Positions 19,226-29,146 of a DNA stretch of 64,000 bases are shown here, piece by piece. The position numbers and the translations under genes were made by a program. The number at the start of each line of letters is the position of its first letter. Position 1 is the first letter of the stretch. Origin of the DNA: Pycnococcus provasolii (Eukaryota; Chlorophyta; Pseudoscourfieldiophyceae; Pseudoscourfieldiales); contig CP150561.1 in NCBI GenBank assembly GCA_049487715.1, positions 248,001-312,000 on the forward strand, written 5' to 3'. The notes below the pieces were generated by a model that was not told the origin of the DNA, did no database searches, and saw nothing but the letters and a program-made list of their open reading frames with translations.

Positions 19226-20128
19226 ATGCCGTTCCTCCCTTCCTGGTGGCCTCGTTTCCTTGGTGGTGGTCGCTCCTCATCAATAGAAGTCCTCGATGCT
19301 GACGCGTCAGATGCGACTGAGGATTCGGATGTTTCGAATGGTTTCTTTGAGGAGGTGGATCCGGTCAAGTTAGGGGATACGCCAAACATGAAACGTGTGC
19401 TGGACGAAGTCGCTTGCAACGCCATCTTAGAAGGATGGGACGAAAATACGTCAGAAGCTGACGTCAAAGCGGCGGAAGACGCGGGGGACGCACACGTACC
19501 GCCATACACGGAAACACACACAATCGCTAACGTCAAAGTCATACTAGGCTCGCTCGCGGTCGTCGCTTCCATACTCGCGCAGTTCTGGCCAGGCAAGTTC
19601 CCTGCAAACTACACCATGACCGCTGTGTGGGTCATCACGTACGCCGCACTCAGCACGGCTCTCACCGTCTACTCGTACTTCTGCGAAAGCGAAGCGGTTC
19701 TATTCGCAAAGTCGAACCAAAAGTCAGGCTCGTCCGTCGTCGTCGCCACGAGGCTCATGCGCTTCTCAGACGTTTACCGCATACAGATCTCGAAAGAATT
19801 TGCACCCATGGATAAACCTCTACAGCCTTTGCTTGGACTTCTATACCCGCCAGGAAGCGGTGGGCCTATCGTCGACGCAGAGTGGCGTCTCGGCGACCTC
19901 TTCGACGTCGATGGCATGCTTGATACGGTGCGTCGCTCAAAACAATAACAAAAAGAGGAATCATATACAGAGGAATCATTACTTACATACTTTTTGTCTA
20001 TAAACACACACGAACACTTTGAAACATTTATAATATAGGTGGCGACGCGCAAGCGCATACGAGAGCTGATGCGTTCCTTCGAGGCGGCATCGTCAGGAAG
20101 AGCCGTGGAGCCGAAGAAGAGCAGGTAG
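19226..20128 (+). CDS. SPCS2: signal peptidase complex subunit 2 (SPC25/SPCS2), two exons
   Basis: A membrane subunit of the ER signal peptidase complex. Exon 1 is 19226-19927 from ATG (MPFLPSWW; the longer frame starts with GTG). The donor is GTGCGT and the acceptor TATAATATAG, giving a 111-bp intron. Exon 2 (20039-20128) is in phase and adds VATRKRIRELMRSF and a basic tail ending KKSR. Total 263 residues. Residues about 95-175 contain TIANVKVILGSLAVVASILA with FWP, then two membrane segments separated by a short loop, followed by the family phrase YSYFCESEAVLFAK. Without splicing the frame stops six codons after the donor, losing the conserved basic tail. Confidence 0.85.
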
Positions 20129-20312
20129 TTCATTCAATATCACGTCCGCGATCGCGTAGTTGCTCTTTACGTACCGCCGCCATCGCATACTTGGCAGCAG
20201 CCTTTGCCTGTAGCACATCACGACTTTTTAAACGTGCCGATCCTGTTTTGGTAGTTTTGTAGATTTTTGTGTGGATGGGGGGGGGGGAGGGATTTGGATG
20301 GCGCATTGTTCG

Positions 20313-21773
20313 TCAGCACGTCTCGTCCACAAATGCGGCAAGGCATGACCAAAACAAAACAAAACAAAAAAACGCACGAGCATCCACTTCACATCTCATG
20401 CGCACAACACCATTCCACTTCATAACAAGCGTGCGCCACTCTGGCTCGGGTACGAACTTCCAGAGTAACGAGGAGTTGCGCAACATCACGATATCCATCG
20501 GAAATGCATGCAACATGGTCAGCGCATTCACTGGAGCAGCTTTGAAGCCTAGTCGACGCCAAACGCGACGTACGGCGGGGTTCTCGGCAGCGCAGAGGGT
20601 GAAAGTGTGGCACTTCAACTCACGCCCAATGCACTCAATCGACTCAATCAAGTAGCGTGCCTGGCCACGCCCGCGCCATTCCGGGGCAGTGGCAAAGAAC
20701 GGACACTCAAGAAAGCCAGGACCGACTCGGATCGCCGCCGCCGTAACGACAGGAGCATGTTTCGCGGCGGCGGCAGCATCGGCGCCACAAAGACGCATCG
20801 CTGGCAGCTTTTTAGGTGGTGTGGATGTGGTGATCGTGGTTGCGGCATCGGCGGTAGTCGTCGGCGACGTTTCTTGGCTAGGTGCTTCTGTCACCGCCGT
20901 TGCCGTTGCCGTTGCCGACTTTGGTGACAGCTTGGAGCCTGTCGCCTCGTCGTCGCACGTCCCCATATTTGCGTCGACGACGACGACGTCGTCGTTGTTG
21001 TTGTCGTCGCCGCCGCATCCTTCGCTGTAACGGCCGAGGACGACGCGAAATCCACGAAAGTCTTCATATTCGTCACCCCAACCACCCTGCGCCGTGACGA
21101 CGTACTCCATGTACTCCTGCAACTCTTCGCCAGGGAAGCTCTCGAAGAACCACGGCAGCGCCTCTTTGGCTTCTGAAGGGTCTGTGTAGTCGACAATTTC
21201 GTATGTGAATGGAAGTCCCGCATGGCCCGGCAATTCGAACGGTCCACTTCGCAGCGCCTTGAGCTCGTCGCGTGCCCCCTGAAATGCCGCGACGTGTGCC
21301 GCTCTCTGCTCTGCGGAAAGGTTCTGTGGCGGTGAGGGACCCCTCATGGCTTTCGCTGCTTTCGGCGCCGAACCACTACAACCACCTGTTGTCGGTCCTG
21401 ACCTCTTGCCCTTAAGGGTACCACCATTACCACCACCACCAAAGGTAGCAGCAGGAGGAGCACCATTACCACCACCAGAAGCAGTAGGAGCAGGAGCAGC
21501 AGCAGGAGCACCATTACCACCACCAGAAGCAGTAGGAGCAGGAGCAGCAGCAGGAGCACCATTACCACCACCAGAAGCAGTAGGAGCAGGAGCAGCAGCA
21601 GGAGCACCATTACCACCACCAGAAGCAGTAGGAGCAGGAGCAGCGGCAGGAGCACCATTACCACCACCACTGACACCAACAACACCACCACTGACAACAC
21701 CACCACTGCCAACAACAACACCACCACTGCCAACACCGCCGCCGCCGCCGCCACCCTCCACGTCCTCCTCCAT
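20313..21773 (-). CDS. GNAT-type N-acetyltransferase with a low-complexity N-terminus
   Basis: The 486-residue protein starts at ATG 21773 (MEEDVEGGGG). Residues about 1-105 are Gly/Ala/Pro low complexity and include at least four copies of the 16-residue unit GGGNGAPAAAPAPTAS, encoded by a 48-bp minisatellite. The middle (about 140-240) has an unassigned folded region with PFTYEIVDYTDPSEAKEALP and WFFESFPGEELQEYM. A Thr/Ala/Ser linker follows. The C-terminal part (about 355-450) has the acetyl-CoA loop ATAPEWRGRGQARYLIESIE (R-x-x-G-x-A type), then CHTFTLCAAENPAVRRVWRR and LGF. That order is the GNAT motif A/B arrangement of a nuclear PHD/IDM1-like acetyltransferase tail, but no PHD finger is present, so the substrate is unknown. 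A telomere-like tract lies 60 bp upstream. Confidence 0.7.
   Translation of the reverse strand: MEEDVEGGGGGGGVGSGGVVVGSGGVVSGGVVGVSGGGNGAPAAAPAPTASGGGNGAPAAAPAPTASGGGNGAPAAAPAPTASGGGNGAPAAAPAPTASGGGNGAPPAATFGGGGNGGTLKGKRSGPTTGGCSGSAPKAAKAMRGPSPPQNLSAEQRAAHVAAFQGARDELKALRSGPFELPGHAGLPFTYEIVDYTDPSEAKEALPWFFESFPGEELQEYMEYVVTAQGGWGDEYEDFRGFRVVLGRYSEGCGGDDNNNDDVVVVDANMGTCDDEATGSKLSPKSATATATAVTEAPSQETSPTTTADAATTITTSTPPKKLPAMRLCGADAAAAAKHAPVVTAAAIRVGPGFLECPFFATAPEWRGRGQARYLIESIECIGRELKCHTFTLCAAENPAVRRVWRRLGFKAAPVNALTMLHAFPMDIVMLRNSSLLWKFVPEPEWRTLVMKWNGVVRMRCEVDARAFFCFVLFWSCLAAFVDETC
21460..21670. repeat. 48-bp coding minisatellite
   Basis: More than four copies of a 48-bp unit (starting GCACCATTACCACCACCAGA on the plus strand) encode GGGNGAPAAAPAPTAS in the acetyltransferase. 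The copies are nearly identical, so the array is young. Confidence 0.9.
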
Positions 21774-22183
21774 CAGGGTATAGGTATAATACTTGTAGAG
21801 GGAAAAGGCAGAAATGAGAAAACGCACACCAGCCCTAACCCTAACCCTAACCCTAACCCTGAAACCCTAACAGGTGACTGTTGTTGCCTCTGATCAAATT
21901 TATCTATCCGCGTCTTTTTCCCAACTGGTCTCGCGTTAAATTCTCACGTCACGTCACGTCACGTTTCAACTTTCATCGCGACGTCACGTGCTGCAAAGAA
22001 GTGTTTCTTTCAGCCTTGCCGCCACCACCGCCGCTACCTCCGCCCCATGATGATGAACCAGCTTCCACACTCGCTTCTCCGTCAACCATGTTATCGCTAG
22101 ACGCTGCCAAGTGTATTTATCAAAATAAATACTGATATTCAATTAAATGTAAATGTAAAATATAAACATGTTTAGTATGTTAG
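21774..22183. other. intergenic region with telomere-like tract
   Basis: CCCTAA repeats run at 21833-21871, which is TTAGGG in the sense of the acetyltransferase gene. A short direct repeat of CACGT/GTCAC phrases lies near 21945-21990. No gene is seen. Confidence 0.7.
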
Positions 22184-23383
22184 TTATGCGGCGCGCGCAA
22201 ACACGCCAGGCTGGTCCATCATCGTCATCGAACTCAACACGCCGCCGGAGCCTGCGTAGCTCTTGCGACGCCCGCGGGACGCGGCGGACGCGCGAGCGCG
22301 AGCAACCTCACTCTCGTCCATGAATCCGTTGCTACCGCTAGCAGGACCGACCATGAGCGAACGGCCGCTGTCTGAAACGCGCGCCCCACCAGTAGACGTG
22401 CGGTGGTACATCGTCGCCACGTTCGGAACGGACAAGGCGCGTTGCTGTCTTCTTTGGTTGCCTTGGTTGCCCAGGCTCTCGACGCTTAAGCGAGGCACCA
22501 CACCGCCTGCAGTCGTGTCGGCCGATGTACGGTAGTTCGGTTTCGACGTGCGGCGGTCGCCCATCGCGACGCGCGCGCGCTGCATCTCGAAACTCATGCG
22601 GAAGTCCTCCTCCTGAGCCTCCTTTCTCACCCGAGTCTGCGACTCAAGCTGGTCGTGCTTCTGCTCGCGCAGCGACTCGAACGTGAGCTGCGCGCCTTTC
22701 GTTCGTCCTGCAGTTCTGGCGCCACGCTTGCGACTCTGCGAAACAGGTGTGAGGTGCAGTTCTACGGTGCCAATGCCACCTGTCACCTTGTCCATGGCTC
22801 TTGCAGTGCCCTTGTTAATGGGCAGTGTCAACGCACGATCCTGCGAGCGGAAAAATCGCTCAAGCGTAGTCTCGCACGCGCCCAGCGAGCGAGGGTTTGC
22901 TGTGTTCGGGTTCACGTAGTGAATTGTCACTTGAAGGTGCTGGTCAAAGCGTAAGCCTCGTGGCAGGCGCATCGCCGGTCCCACGTGCGCTTGCACGTTA
23001 GAGGAGTTCCCCAGGTGCCTGAGAGGTGTGTGTAAACTGCCCTTGAGGTTTGGTGTGCAGCTTGCCCGGTCAGCGACCCACCACTGCGTTGCGCCGCCGC
23101 CGCCGCCCTTCGCATACAGCGCAAGTCTGAACTCCGTGTGCCGCGAGACTGTTTCGTCCGGGTTGTCGTTCCCACCAAGGTTCGCTTTGACGCGGATTGC
23201 GCTCACGTACAGCTCGCACGGCCCAGAGTCGTCTGACGTGAGGCCCGTTGTCGCGTTTTCGTTAATGGTCCCTAGAGATCTCTTCGGCGGTCTCGTGACG
23301 TACCCTTCACCGTACTCGCCATCTTCCTCGTCCGCCGGCTCACCAGCCTCACGATCAGCGTCACGCGAGCCACAGAGGCCCAT
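22184..23383 (-). CDS. protein with N-myristoylation-type start and a C2-like region, unknown
   Basis: The start is ATG 23383, giving 399 residues beginning MGLCGSRD. Gly2, Cys4 and Ser6 fit the N-myristoylation/palmitoylation consensus, so membrane tethering is likely. The longer frame begins with GTG and is rejected. An acidic segment (about 10-30) follows. Residues about 55-220 could be a beta-sandwich: CELYVSAIRVKANLGG, FRLALYAKGGGG, LRFDQHLQVTIHYVNP and GTVELHLTPVSQ alternate as in C2-like folds, but no clear Asp calcium loops are visible. The rest is basic and Ser/Gly-rich and probably disordered. I do not recognise a family. Its promoter side is a 1.2-kb gap shared with the tail of the cNBD gene. 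Confidence 0.6.
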   Translation of the reverse strand: MGLCGSRDADREAGEPADEEDGEYGEGYVTRPPKRSLGTINENATTGLTSDDSGPCELYVSAIRVKANLGGNDNPDETVSRHTEFRLALYAKGGGGGATQWWVADRASCTPNLKGSLHTPLRHLGNSSNVQAHVGPAMRLPRGLRFDQHLQVTIHYVNPNTANPRSLGACETTLERFFRSQDRALTLPINKGTARAMDKVTGGIGTVELHLTPVSQSRKRGARTAGRTKGAQLTFESLREQKHDQLESQTRVRKEAQEEDFRMSFEMQRARVAMGDRRTSKPNYRTSADTTAGGVVPRLSVESLGNQGNQRRQQRALSVPNVATMYHRTSTGGARVSDSGRSLMVGPASGSNGFMDESEVARARASAASRGRRKSYAGSGGVLSSMTMMDQPGVFARAA

Positions 23384-24573
23384 GCAAGCTGAAAGGCTGA
23401 GACAAGAGAACAACCCAAAAGACAAGAGGGCAAGGCCAGGACGCACAGAGAAAAAAGCCTCCACGCAAGCTGACGAATGGTAAGCAGAGAATGCAAGGCG
23501 CGACGCGTATTAACACAGGACGAACGGCCACAGCGGCGCACGTGCTGTGCTTGCTTGCTGACGCGGTGGTAAGGCTCCGGAGGCTGGGGTGATGGCCGTG
23601 ATGGCCTTCTGGCGTGATGGCGTCGTCTCGGACCCCCTTAGTCTAGGAACCCCTCTCGGACGGCGATCTAATGGCTATTGACGTCTGGGCCCCACGGGTT
23701 TGCTATTGACGTCTGGGTCCCAGTCCCACTGCTCCAGCGACCAGCTTAAGCGCGGGACAAATCACAAAACGGGTCCCAGCGGCTAATAATAATGGTCATC
23801 ACCTGATTAAAATCGGCGGACACCTGCATAAGGCGGTGTGGTGTCTCGTCTGGACAGATATTAGCACTGGGATGCACTGTGATGGACTGGCACTGGCACT
23901 GCACGTTGAAGGGATTGTGATTTGGGAAGGGATTAGCCCAGAGCTCTGGCTAATCACCTCCGCTGGCCTCGGCCTGGAGTTTGCCCGTCAACTTTTGCCC
24001 GTCCAAGTTGTTCTTTTTCTTTCTCGTCCTTTCAAGGGACTTCTCAGCTACATACCCTACCGGGTAGCGCACTTCACGGTTCACGGACACGGACAGATGA
24101 ATATAGGTAGATGATCAAACAAACCTTGCGCATAAAAGCAAACCGATCACAACGATTGAAAACAACGAGGAAAAACAACGAGGAAAACCAACTTTCTGAC
24201 GATTTCATGTGACGTCGTTTCTTTGGTGTCGTTTTTATTTTTTATAGGTCTTTCTTTTGCCGGTCTTTCTTGCCCAAATTCTCATTTCCCGCAAGTCCGC
24301 GCCACCTAAACTCAGGCATAAGCGGTGATTATGCCTTTACAACAACACGGGCCGAGTGGTGGCCGACGGGTAACAGCCTTTCCGTACCAGACTGACTATG
24401 GGTAAAAAGTAAAAACCCGGTCGCGGGAACCGGTACAGGTACAGTGCATACGGACATCCCCGCGATGGTAAATACAATAAGAATACAGTGGGTACTGTAC
24501 ACAAAGTTATGTTACACGTACGATACTACGGCACATACGAATTTATTTTTCATACATGATTCAACTCAGTCCC
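23384..24573. other. intergenic region
   Basis: About 1.2 kb without a supportable gene. A phrase TGCTATTGACGTCTGGG (or TGGCTATTGACGTCTGGG) with CCCA occurs twice, around 23671 and 23699, a short direct repeat containing the CRE-like TGACGTC. The rest is AT-rich towards the cNBD gene end. Confidence 0.5.
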
Positions 24574-27500
24574 TCAAGAATCTGAGCCTTTGCGGATGTA
24601 CTGGGTGGACATCGTGTGCAATTCCATTCCATTTGAGTGGATGTTCGGGAGAGGGGGAACGCCGCGGCGCCTTGTCTTGGTCTTGGCATTGCTGGCAGGC
24701 TTGATCGTCTGATTGGAAACCGCTTGTTGTTGACGCCGGGTAGCAGCGCGCTTACCCGCAGTCTTGAACCGAGCAACTGACCTCACAAGGGTCACGTGCG
24801 AGTAGACACGAGGCGGTGCAGGAGTCAACTTGTTGGTCAGCGGCGCTCTTGGCGATGTAAGGGGACTCAAAGTCGCATGCCCGTTTCCGTAATCATCGTT
24901 GTATGACGCCGTCCGAACGTAAGTCGCATTGCCTGCACGAGGACTCGCCCTTGGCGACGATGGCGCAACGGCGCGTGGATTTTCCTCTGGCGGTTTTGGG
25001 ACCATCGACGGCACATCATCATCCGGTGGCACATCCTTGTCGACAACGGCGAACGGATCTAGGTCGCCCAGCCATTTGCCCAAGTTGGACGAACCCAGCT
25101 TTGGCAACTCGCTCCGCGCCAATCCTCGACGGTATGTATGCTGACGCGGTGTTCCACTTTGCTGTACAATCTCCCAAGCAGCTGCAGCTGCAGCGTCTTC
25201 TGTCTTCATCTCCGGAATCCGCGTGGCGCGCAAAGACGACGATGCATCGCCTCTCTGTAGTATGCTACGAGCTTGGTCATGCGCCTCCGCTGACGCAAGT
25301 GCTCTAGGCTCCACGCCAACATCACCGCCGAGCGGAATGGGCCAAGCAAACGCTGTGCCGAAATCCTCAGCAGGCGTCATGCGCCCGGATAATATGCTAG
25401 GCGATCTCGCCGACCCTTGGCTCGTGGGTCTGGCAATTGTTTCGAGCACATCCCCGTGACCTTCAAACTGACTTGATACGGCATTCCCCATGAACGGGTT
25501 GCGAATGATGGATGCGCGGCGGCCTGTGCCCGCACGCTGTGCTATGTTGCGCTCCTGATACGAATGTAGCTCCATGACAAGATTGTTCAACTTCGCAGCT
25601 TCCTTCTTCTTGTCACTGCTCTCCATCTGAATCTGCTTAAAATCGGGAATCAAGCCGTCAAGTTGGCTGGCAGCCTCAGTGGTGGCAAGGCACTGCCCGT
25701 GAATGCCAAAGACCGGACCGTCGGTGTTATCCGCGCGCGAACGCATTTCACGCGCAGTGTCAAGAGCCTTGCCTGAAATGTGCTGCACGAATCCATGCTG
25801 GCTATCGAAGCTCACGAAGTACTGCCCATACCCCATCCCGGCTGCGATGCCAAGTCTTGGGACATTCGGCACTACCGGCCTTGGAGATGCGAAAGAGTGG
25901 CGAGTCTGCTCGCTCCTGCGATACCGCAGGAACCAGCGCGCCGCCTTATCCACGTGATCTCTGACAATTTCCGGAATATTATTCAGAAAAGCTTGCGATT
26001 GCTCCCACTTCTCGAGAATTTTCACCGACACGTCACGAGCCTCGCGTCTCTCCTCGACGACGCGACCAGCCGCCCTCCAGAGGCTTCTCACGACTTGCAC
26101 GAGCTTCACGACAGTGTTGCGAGGTTGACCGCTGTCAACTGCAGTACGACCGGGTCGGATCGGCAATATGACAAGCTCGTTATGCAGGAATCGCACCACG
26201 TACGCGCCGTAGACCACGCATTCGCGTTGAAAGGCATCGCACAGCTCATCGACGACGTCCAGGTCAACAAATTGGGAAGGTTGATTCGCATCGTTTCCAC
26301 CAGCTGGATGTGGTGCATCGGACGCAGACTCGCCCGACGCGATTGGCTTCGACTGAACTCCTGTAAGGACGCGATGATTCATAATCCACCCGCGGCGCTT
26401 GCGATCGGCCACGAGCGTGATGCGGATCGCAAGCACGCACCCTTGGCTATCGGATTCGACAACCGTGTCTCCAATTCCGCCCACACGCGGCGGAATGTTC
26501 ATCAAAGGTTCACGCTGCTGTGCCGGCTCCCCCGCGATGTGAGCGGCGGCAGCTTCTGCGGCGAGCTCATCAAGCTCGGTCTCCATCTCATGCAGCTCCT
26601 TTCGACGAACGAACATTCCAGCGTCAGCATACTTATCGAGCGCCTTTCTGGCCTCCTCTGTAAGCTTCAGAATGCCCGCAGGATCTTTCGCCTCTTCAGC
26701 GGCTATGCGCATGCTCCCACCCTTGGTCTGGACCATGCCCCCACCCATGCGACGTCGCTCGAACGGCCGACTGATGCGGTTCTGTGCCATCAACGTCGAA
26801 TTCTGCTCGCCGCGCTTTGCCGCCACGATTCCCATGACAAGGTTCTTCTTGTACGCATTCCACGTTTGGTTTGCGAGAACCTTCTGCACCATCTCCGGCT
26901 CGTCGTAGTAGTGGTCTTCGCAGTCCTTTCGCAGCCCAGCGAGCGCATCCTGAGGAAGGCGCCGGAAAACGTCGTGACGACTCAGGCAAAGGAAAACGGA
27001 ATCCTCTCTCGTGACTATGCGTCGCGTATGCGTCGACTGCAGGAGAATGGCGTCCGCGCCGAAAACGGCACCAGGGCCAAGTGTTGCGAGATGCACGTAC
27101 GGCCTTTCCACGACGCTGTCCAGCTGATGATGACGCCGTGGCGACGGCGGTGTCGTACCTGCGCTGCCGTGACTTGCCCGCCGATTGCCAAAGGTGGAGC
27201 TCAGCGAGCTGCGTGGCGTGTACATGTCGGGTTCGAAGCCTTCGTAGCCGTCGCTGAAGTGCGGCGTATTGTCGAATCCTGAGATCATTTGCTCGACGTC
27301 GACGGAGCCTCTCGCGGTGATGTACAGGTAGTCGGGCTCGCTTCCCTGCTCGCACACGATGGTGCCCGCCTCCACCGTCTTTTTCGACAAGTACAGGCTG
27401 ATCTCGCGCAGCTTGGTGAGTGACAGCATGCGAAACGTTGCGACGCGACATAGGAAGTCGACGCGCTCACGCACGCCTTGCTCGAACACGCTCTTGACAC

Positions 27501-28257
27501 TGCGCTCGTACATGTCCTTGGAGAGCGTAAGAAACACCGTGTACGAGTCGCATCGCACGGTTGCGGCGCGTTTCCCCTTGTCAGCCATCAGTGCGAGCTC
27601 ACCAAAGCTATCTCCCGTTTTCGCCTTTGCCAGCAGCGCGTTGTCGTCCCACGACTCGCCTTCGGGCGGAGGCGGCCCCTTCCAGATGGACACGTTTCCG
27701 TAGAGGATGACGTAGAAGATGTCGCCGATGTCGCCTTCTTTGAACACCACCTCTTGGCTTTCGCACTTGCGCACCTGCAGTCTTCTCGTGAGTTCTCGCT
27801 TCACGTTTTTGTCGAGCTTTTGGAAAAACTTGACCGTTGACAGCCATGTGACGAGTTTGGCCGTTTCGCGCTCCTGCCGCTGCTCGAACGGCTTGCCGAG
27901 CACCTTCTCGAATCCTTCGAGGAACATGCGCGTGACCCTGTCCTCCTTGTTCTCCTTGGTTACCCGTCGCCACTCGTAGAAGAAGTTGCCCGTGTCTGCA
28001 TTCAGCCAACCGGACAAGATTCTGTGCGCCTTCTGCTCGCGGCTCTCGCCCACTCGCTCAGCCTGCCTTCCACCGGATGCGACGGCCGCGGCGCTCCTCT
28101 CGAAGTCGCCCGAGGCTGCGCGTCGCTCCGCCTCTTCCCTGGACGAAGTCTCTCGCGGGAGCGCGCCCGTGAGGCTGAGTTTGCGTCCCTTGAGGTCACC
28201 CGCGCCGAGACCGGCAGTGAGAGCGGCCGTCTTGTCGTCCCCAAAAGGCCGCGTCAT
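24574..28257 (-). CDS. large protein with two cyclic-nucleotide-binding domains (CNBD2-like)
   Basis: 1227 residues from ATG 28257. After a polar N-terminus, cNBD1 covers about 135-260 (FFQKLDKNVKRELTRRL, EGDIGDIFYVILYGNVSIWK) with the phosphate-binding-cassette phrase FGELALMADKGKRAATV at 218-234. The Arg-Ala-Ala-Thr end is that of a functional cAMP/cGMP pocket. cNBD2 (about 290-430) reads EAGTIVCEQGSEPDYLYITA, then VFGADAILLQSTHTRRIV, whose cassette lacks the Gly-Glu-Leu core and may not bind ligand. The remaining 780 residues have no kinase or channel motif; parts look helical and parts disordered. The arrangement resembles CNBD2-type proteins linked to cilia. The neighbourhood contains three other flagellar genes, but a flagellar role is inferred, not shown. 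Confidence 0.75.
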   Translation of the reverse strand: MTRPFGDDKTAALTAGLGAGDLKGRKLSLTGALPRETSSREEAERRAASGDFERSAAAVASGGRQAERVGESREQKAHRILSGWLNADTGNFFYEWRRVTKENKEDRVTRMFLEGFEKVLGKPFEQRQERETAKLVTWLSTVKFFQKLDKNVKRELTRRLQVRKCESQEVVFKEGDIGDIFYVILYGNVSIWKGPPPPEGESWDDNALLAKAKTGDSFGELALMADKGKRAATVRCDSYTVFLTLSKDMYERSVKSVFEQGVRERVDFLCRVATFRMLSLTKLREISLYLSKKTVEAGTIVCEQGSEPDYLYITARGSVDVEQMISGFDNTPHFSDGYEGFEPDMYTPRSSLSSTFGNRRASHGSAGTTPPSPRRHHQLDSVVERPYVHLATLGPGAVFGADAILLQSTHTRRIVTREDSVFLCLSRHDVFRRLPQDALAGLRKDCEDHYYDEPEMVQKVLANQTWNAYKKNLVMGIVAAKRGEQNSTLMAQNRISRPFERRRMGGGMVQTKGGSMRIAAEEAKDPAGILKLTEEARKALDKYADAGMFVRRKELHEMETELDELAAEAAAAHIAGEPAQQREPLMNIPPRVGGIGDTVVESDSQGCVLAIRITLVADRKRRGWIMNHRVLTGVQSKPIASGESASDAPHPAGGNDANQPSQFVDLDVVDELCDAFQRECVVYGAYVVRFLHNELVILPIRPGRTAVDSGQPRNTVVKLVQVVRSLWRAAGRVVEERREARDVSVKILEKWEQSQAFLNNIPEIVRDHVDKAARWFLRYRRSEQTRHSFASPRPVVPNVPRLGIAAGMGYGQYFVSFDSQHGFVQHISGKALDTAREMRSRADNTDGPVFGIHGQCLATTEAASQLDGLIPDFKQIQMESSDKKKEAAKLNNLVMELHSYQERNIAQRAGTGRRASIIRNPFMGNAVSSQFEGHGDVLETIARPTSQGSARSPSILSGRMTPAEDFGTAFAWPIPLGGDVGVEPRALASAEAHDQARSILQRGDASSSLRATRIPEMKTEDAAAAAAWEIVQQSGTPRQHTYRRGLARSELPKLGSSNLGKWLGDLDPFAVVDKDVPPDDDVPSMVPKPPEENPRAVAPSSPRASPRAGNATYVRTASYNDDYGNGHATLSPLTSPRAPLTNKLTPAPPRVYSHVTLVRSVARFKTAGKRAATRRQQQAVSNQTIKPASNAKTKTRRRGVPPLPNIHSNGMELHTMSTQYIRKGSDS

Positions 28258-29146
28258 GCTTTTCTTTTTACCCAGGTGAGAAAAAAAAACCCAACGACAA
28301 GCAAGCGTCTTAAGAGGCTTTCAAGACGTCTTAACACAACGCACACGAAGCACTCACTCACGGTATGGCGGTATGGCGGACAGGTGTCTTCGAGCCGAGC
28401 CGAGCCGAACGTTGGTTGAAGTTGGTGTGGTGCTGTGGACTTGGGGAGCCGACGAAAGGTGAGCCTCCTTTGACGCCCGCCTGTGTCAACTGGGATGGCC
28501 TAATACTTTACTGGTGCTTGCGACTGAGTTGCAGCACACGTGGTTGCAACCCAACCAGTGGTGGAGTGGTACCAGGAGAACACAAATTGGGTTGACCACC
28601 TACTTCCTAAGGGTAACCTTTCGTAAGTCTAGTCTAGGATAGTTTATTACCAGGTAGGTATGTTTAGTTGAGAACGGGCTTGATTCATGGCCTTGACGGC
28701 GGCCTTGACCAAGTTAACCTTAATTGACGTACGATGTAAGGTTTCACCCAACCAAAAGTCCAAAATGACGTTGACAAATGCCGTTGACAAAGCCTACTTT
28801 ATCGATGGATTCTACAGTTTCATCCCATCCGCCAAGCAGGACAGGACTCCATGGTCAACCTGACTCTCATGGAATTTGGAAACTCCATGGCAAGTTGGCA
28901 AATTTAGGCGAAGAAGCTCTAAAAGCTGATTGATTAGCTGAGTGGTTTTAGTCCTTACCATAGCACTGGAACGACTCGCTGACCACCCTTTTTTAAGGCT
29001 TCTATCTCTTTTCACAACAGCGTGTCACACACTTAAGGCTTGTTGGTAGGGTAGTACTACTGTATCTCGTAACAGAAGGAATTTTATGGGGAGTCGTTTA
29101 CATTTCTTGGATGGTAGTGGTAGGAAAGTAGGTCCATGGCAGAAGC
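28258..29146. other. intergenic region
   Basis: About 890 bp between two minus-strand genes with no supportable gene. It includes the promoter of the cNBD gene and several CCATGG palindromes (near 28850, 28885 and 29132). A run GTAGTACTAC lies near 29046. Confidence 0.5.

Noticed and set aside
25780-27282. 500-codon plus-strand frame within the cNBD gene
   Set aside because: Antisense shadow. The minus frame contains two recognisable cNBDs; this one has none.
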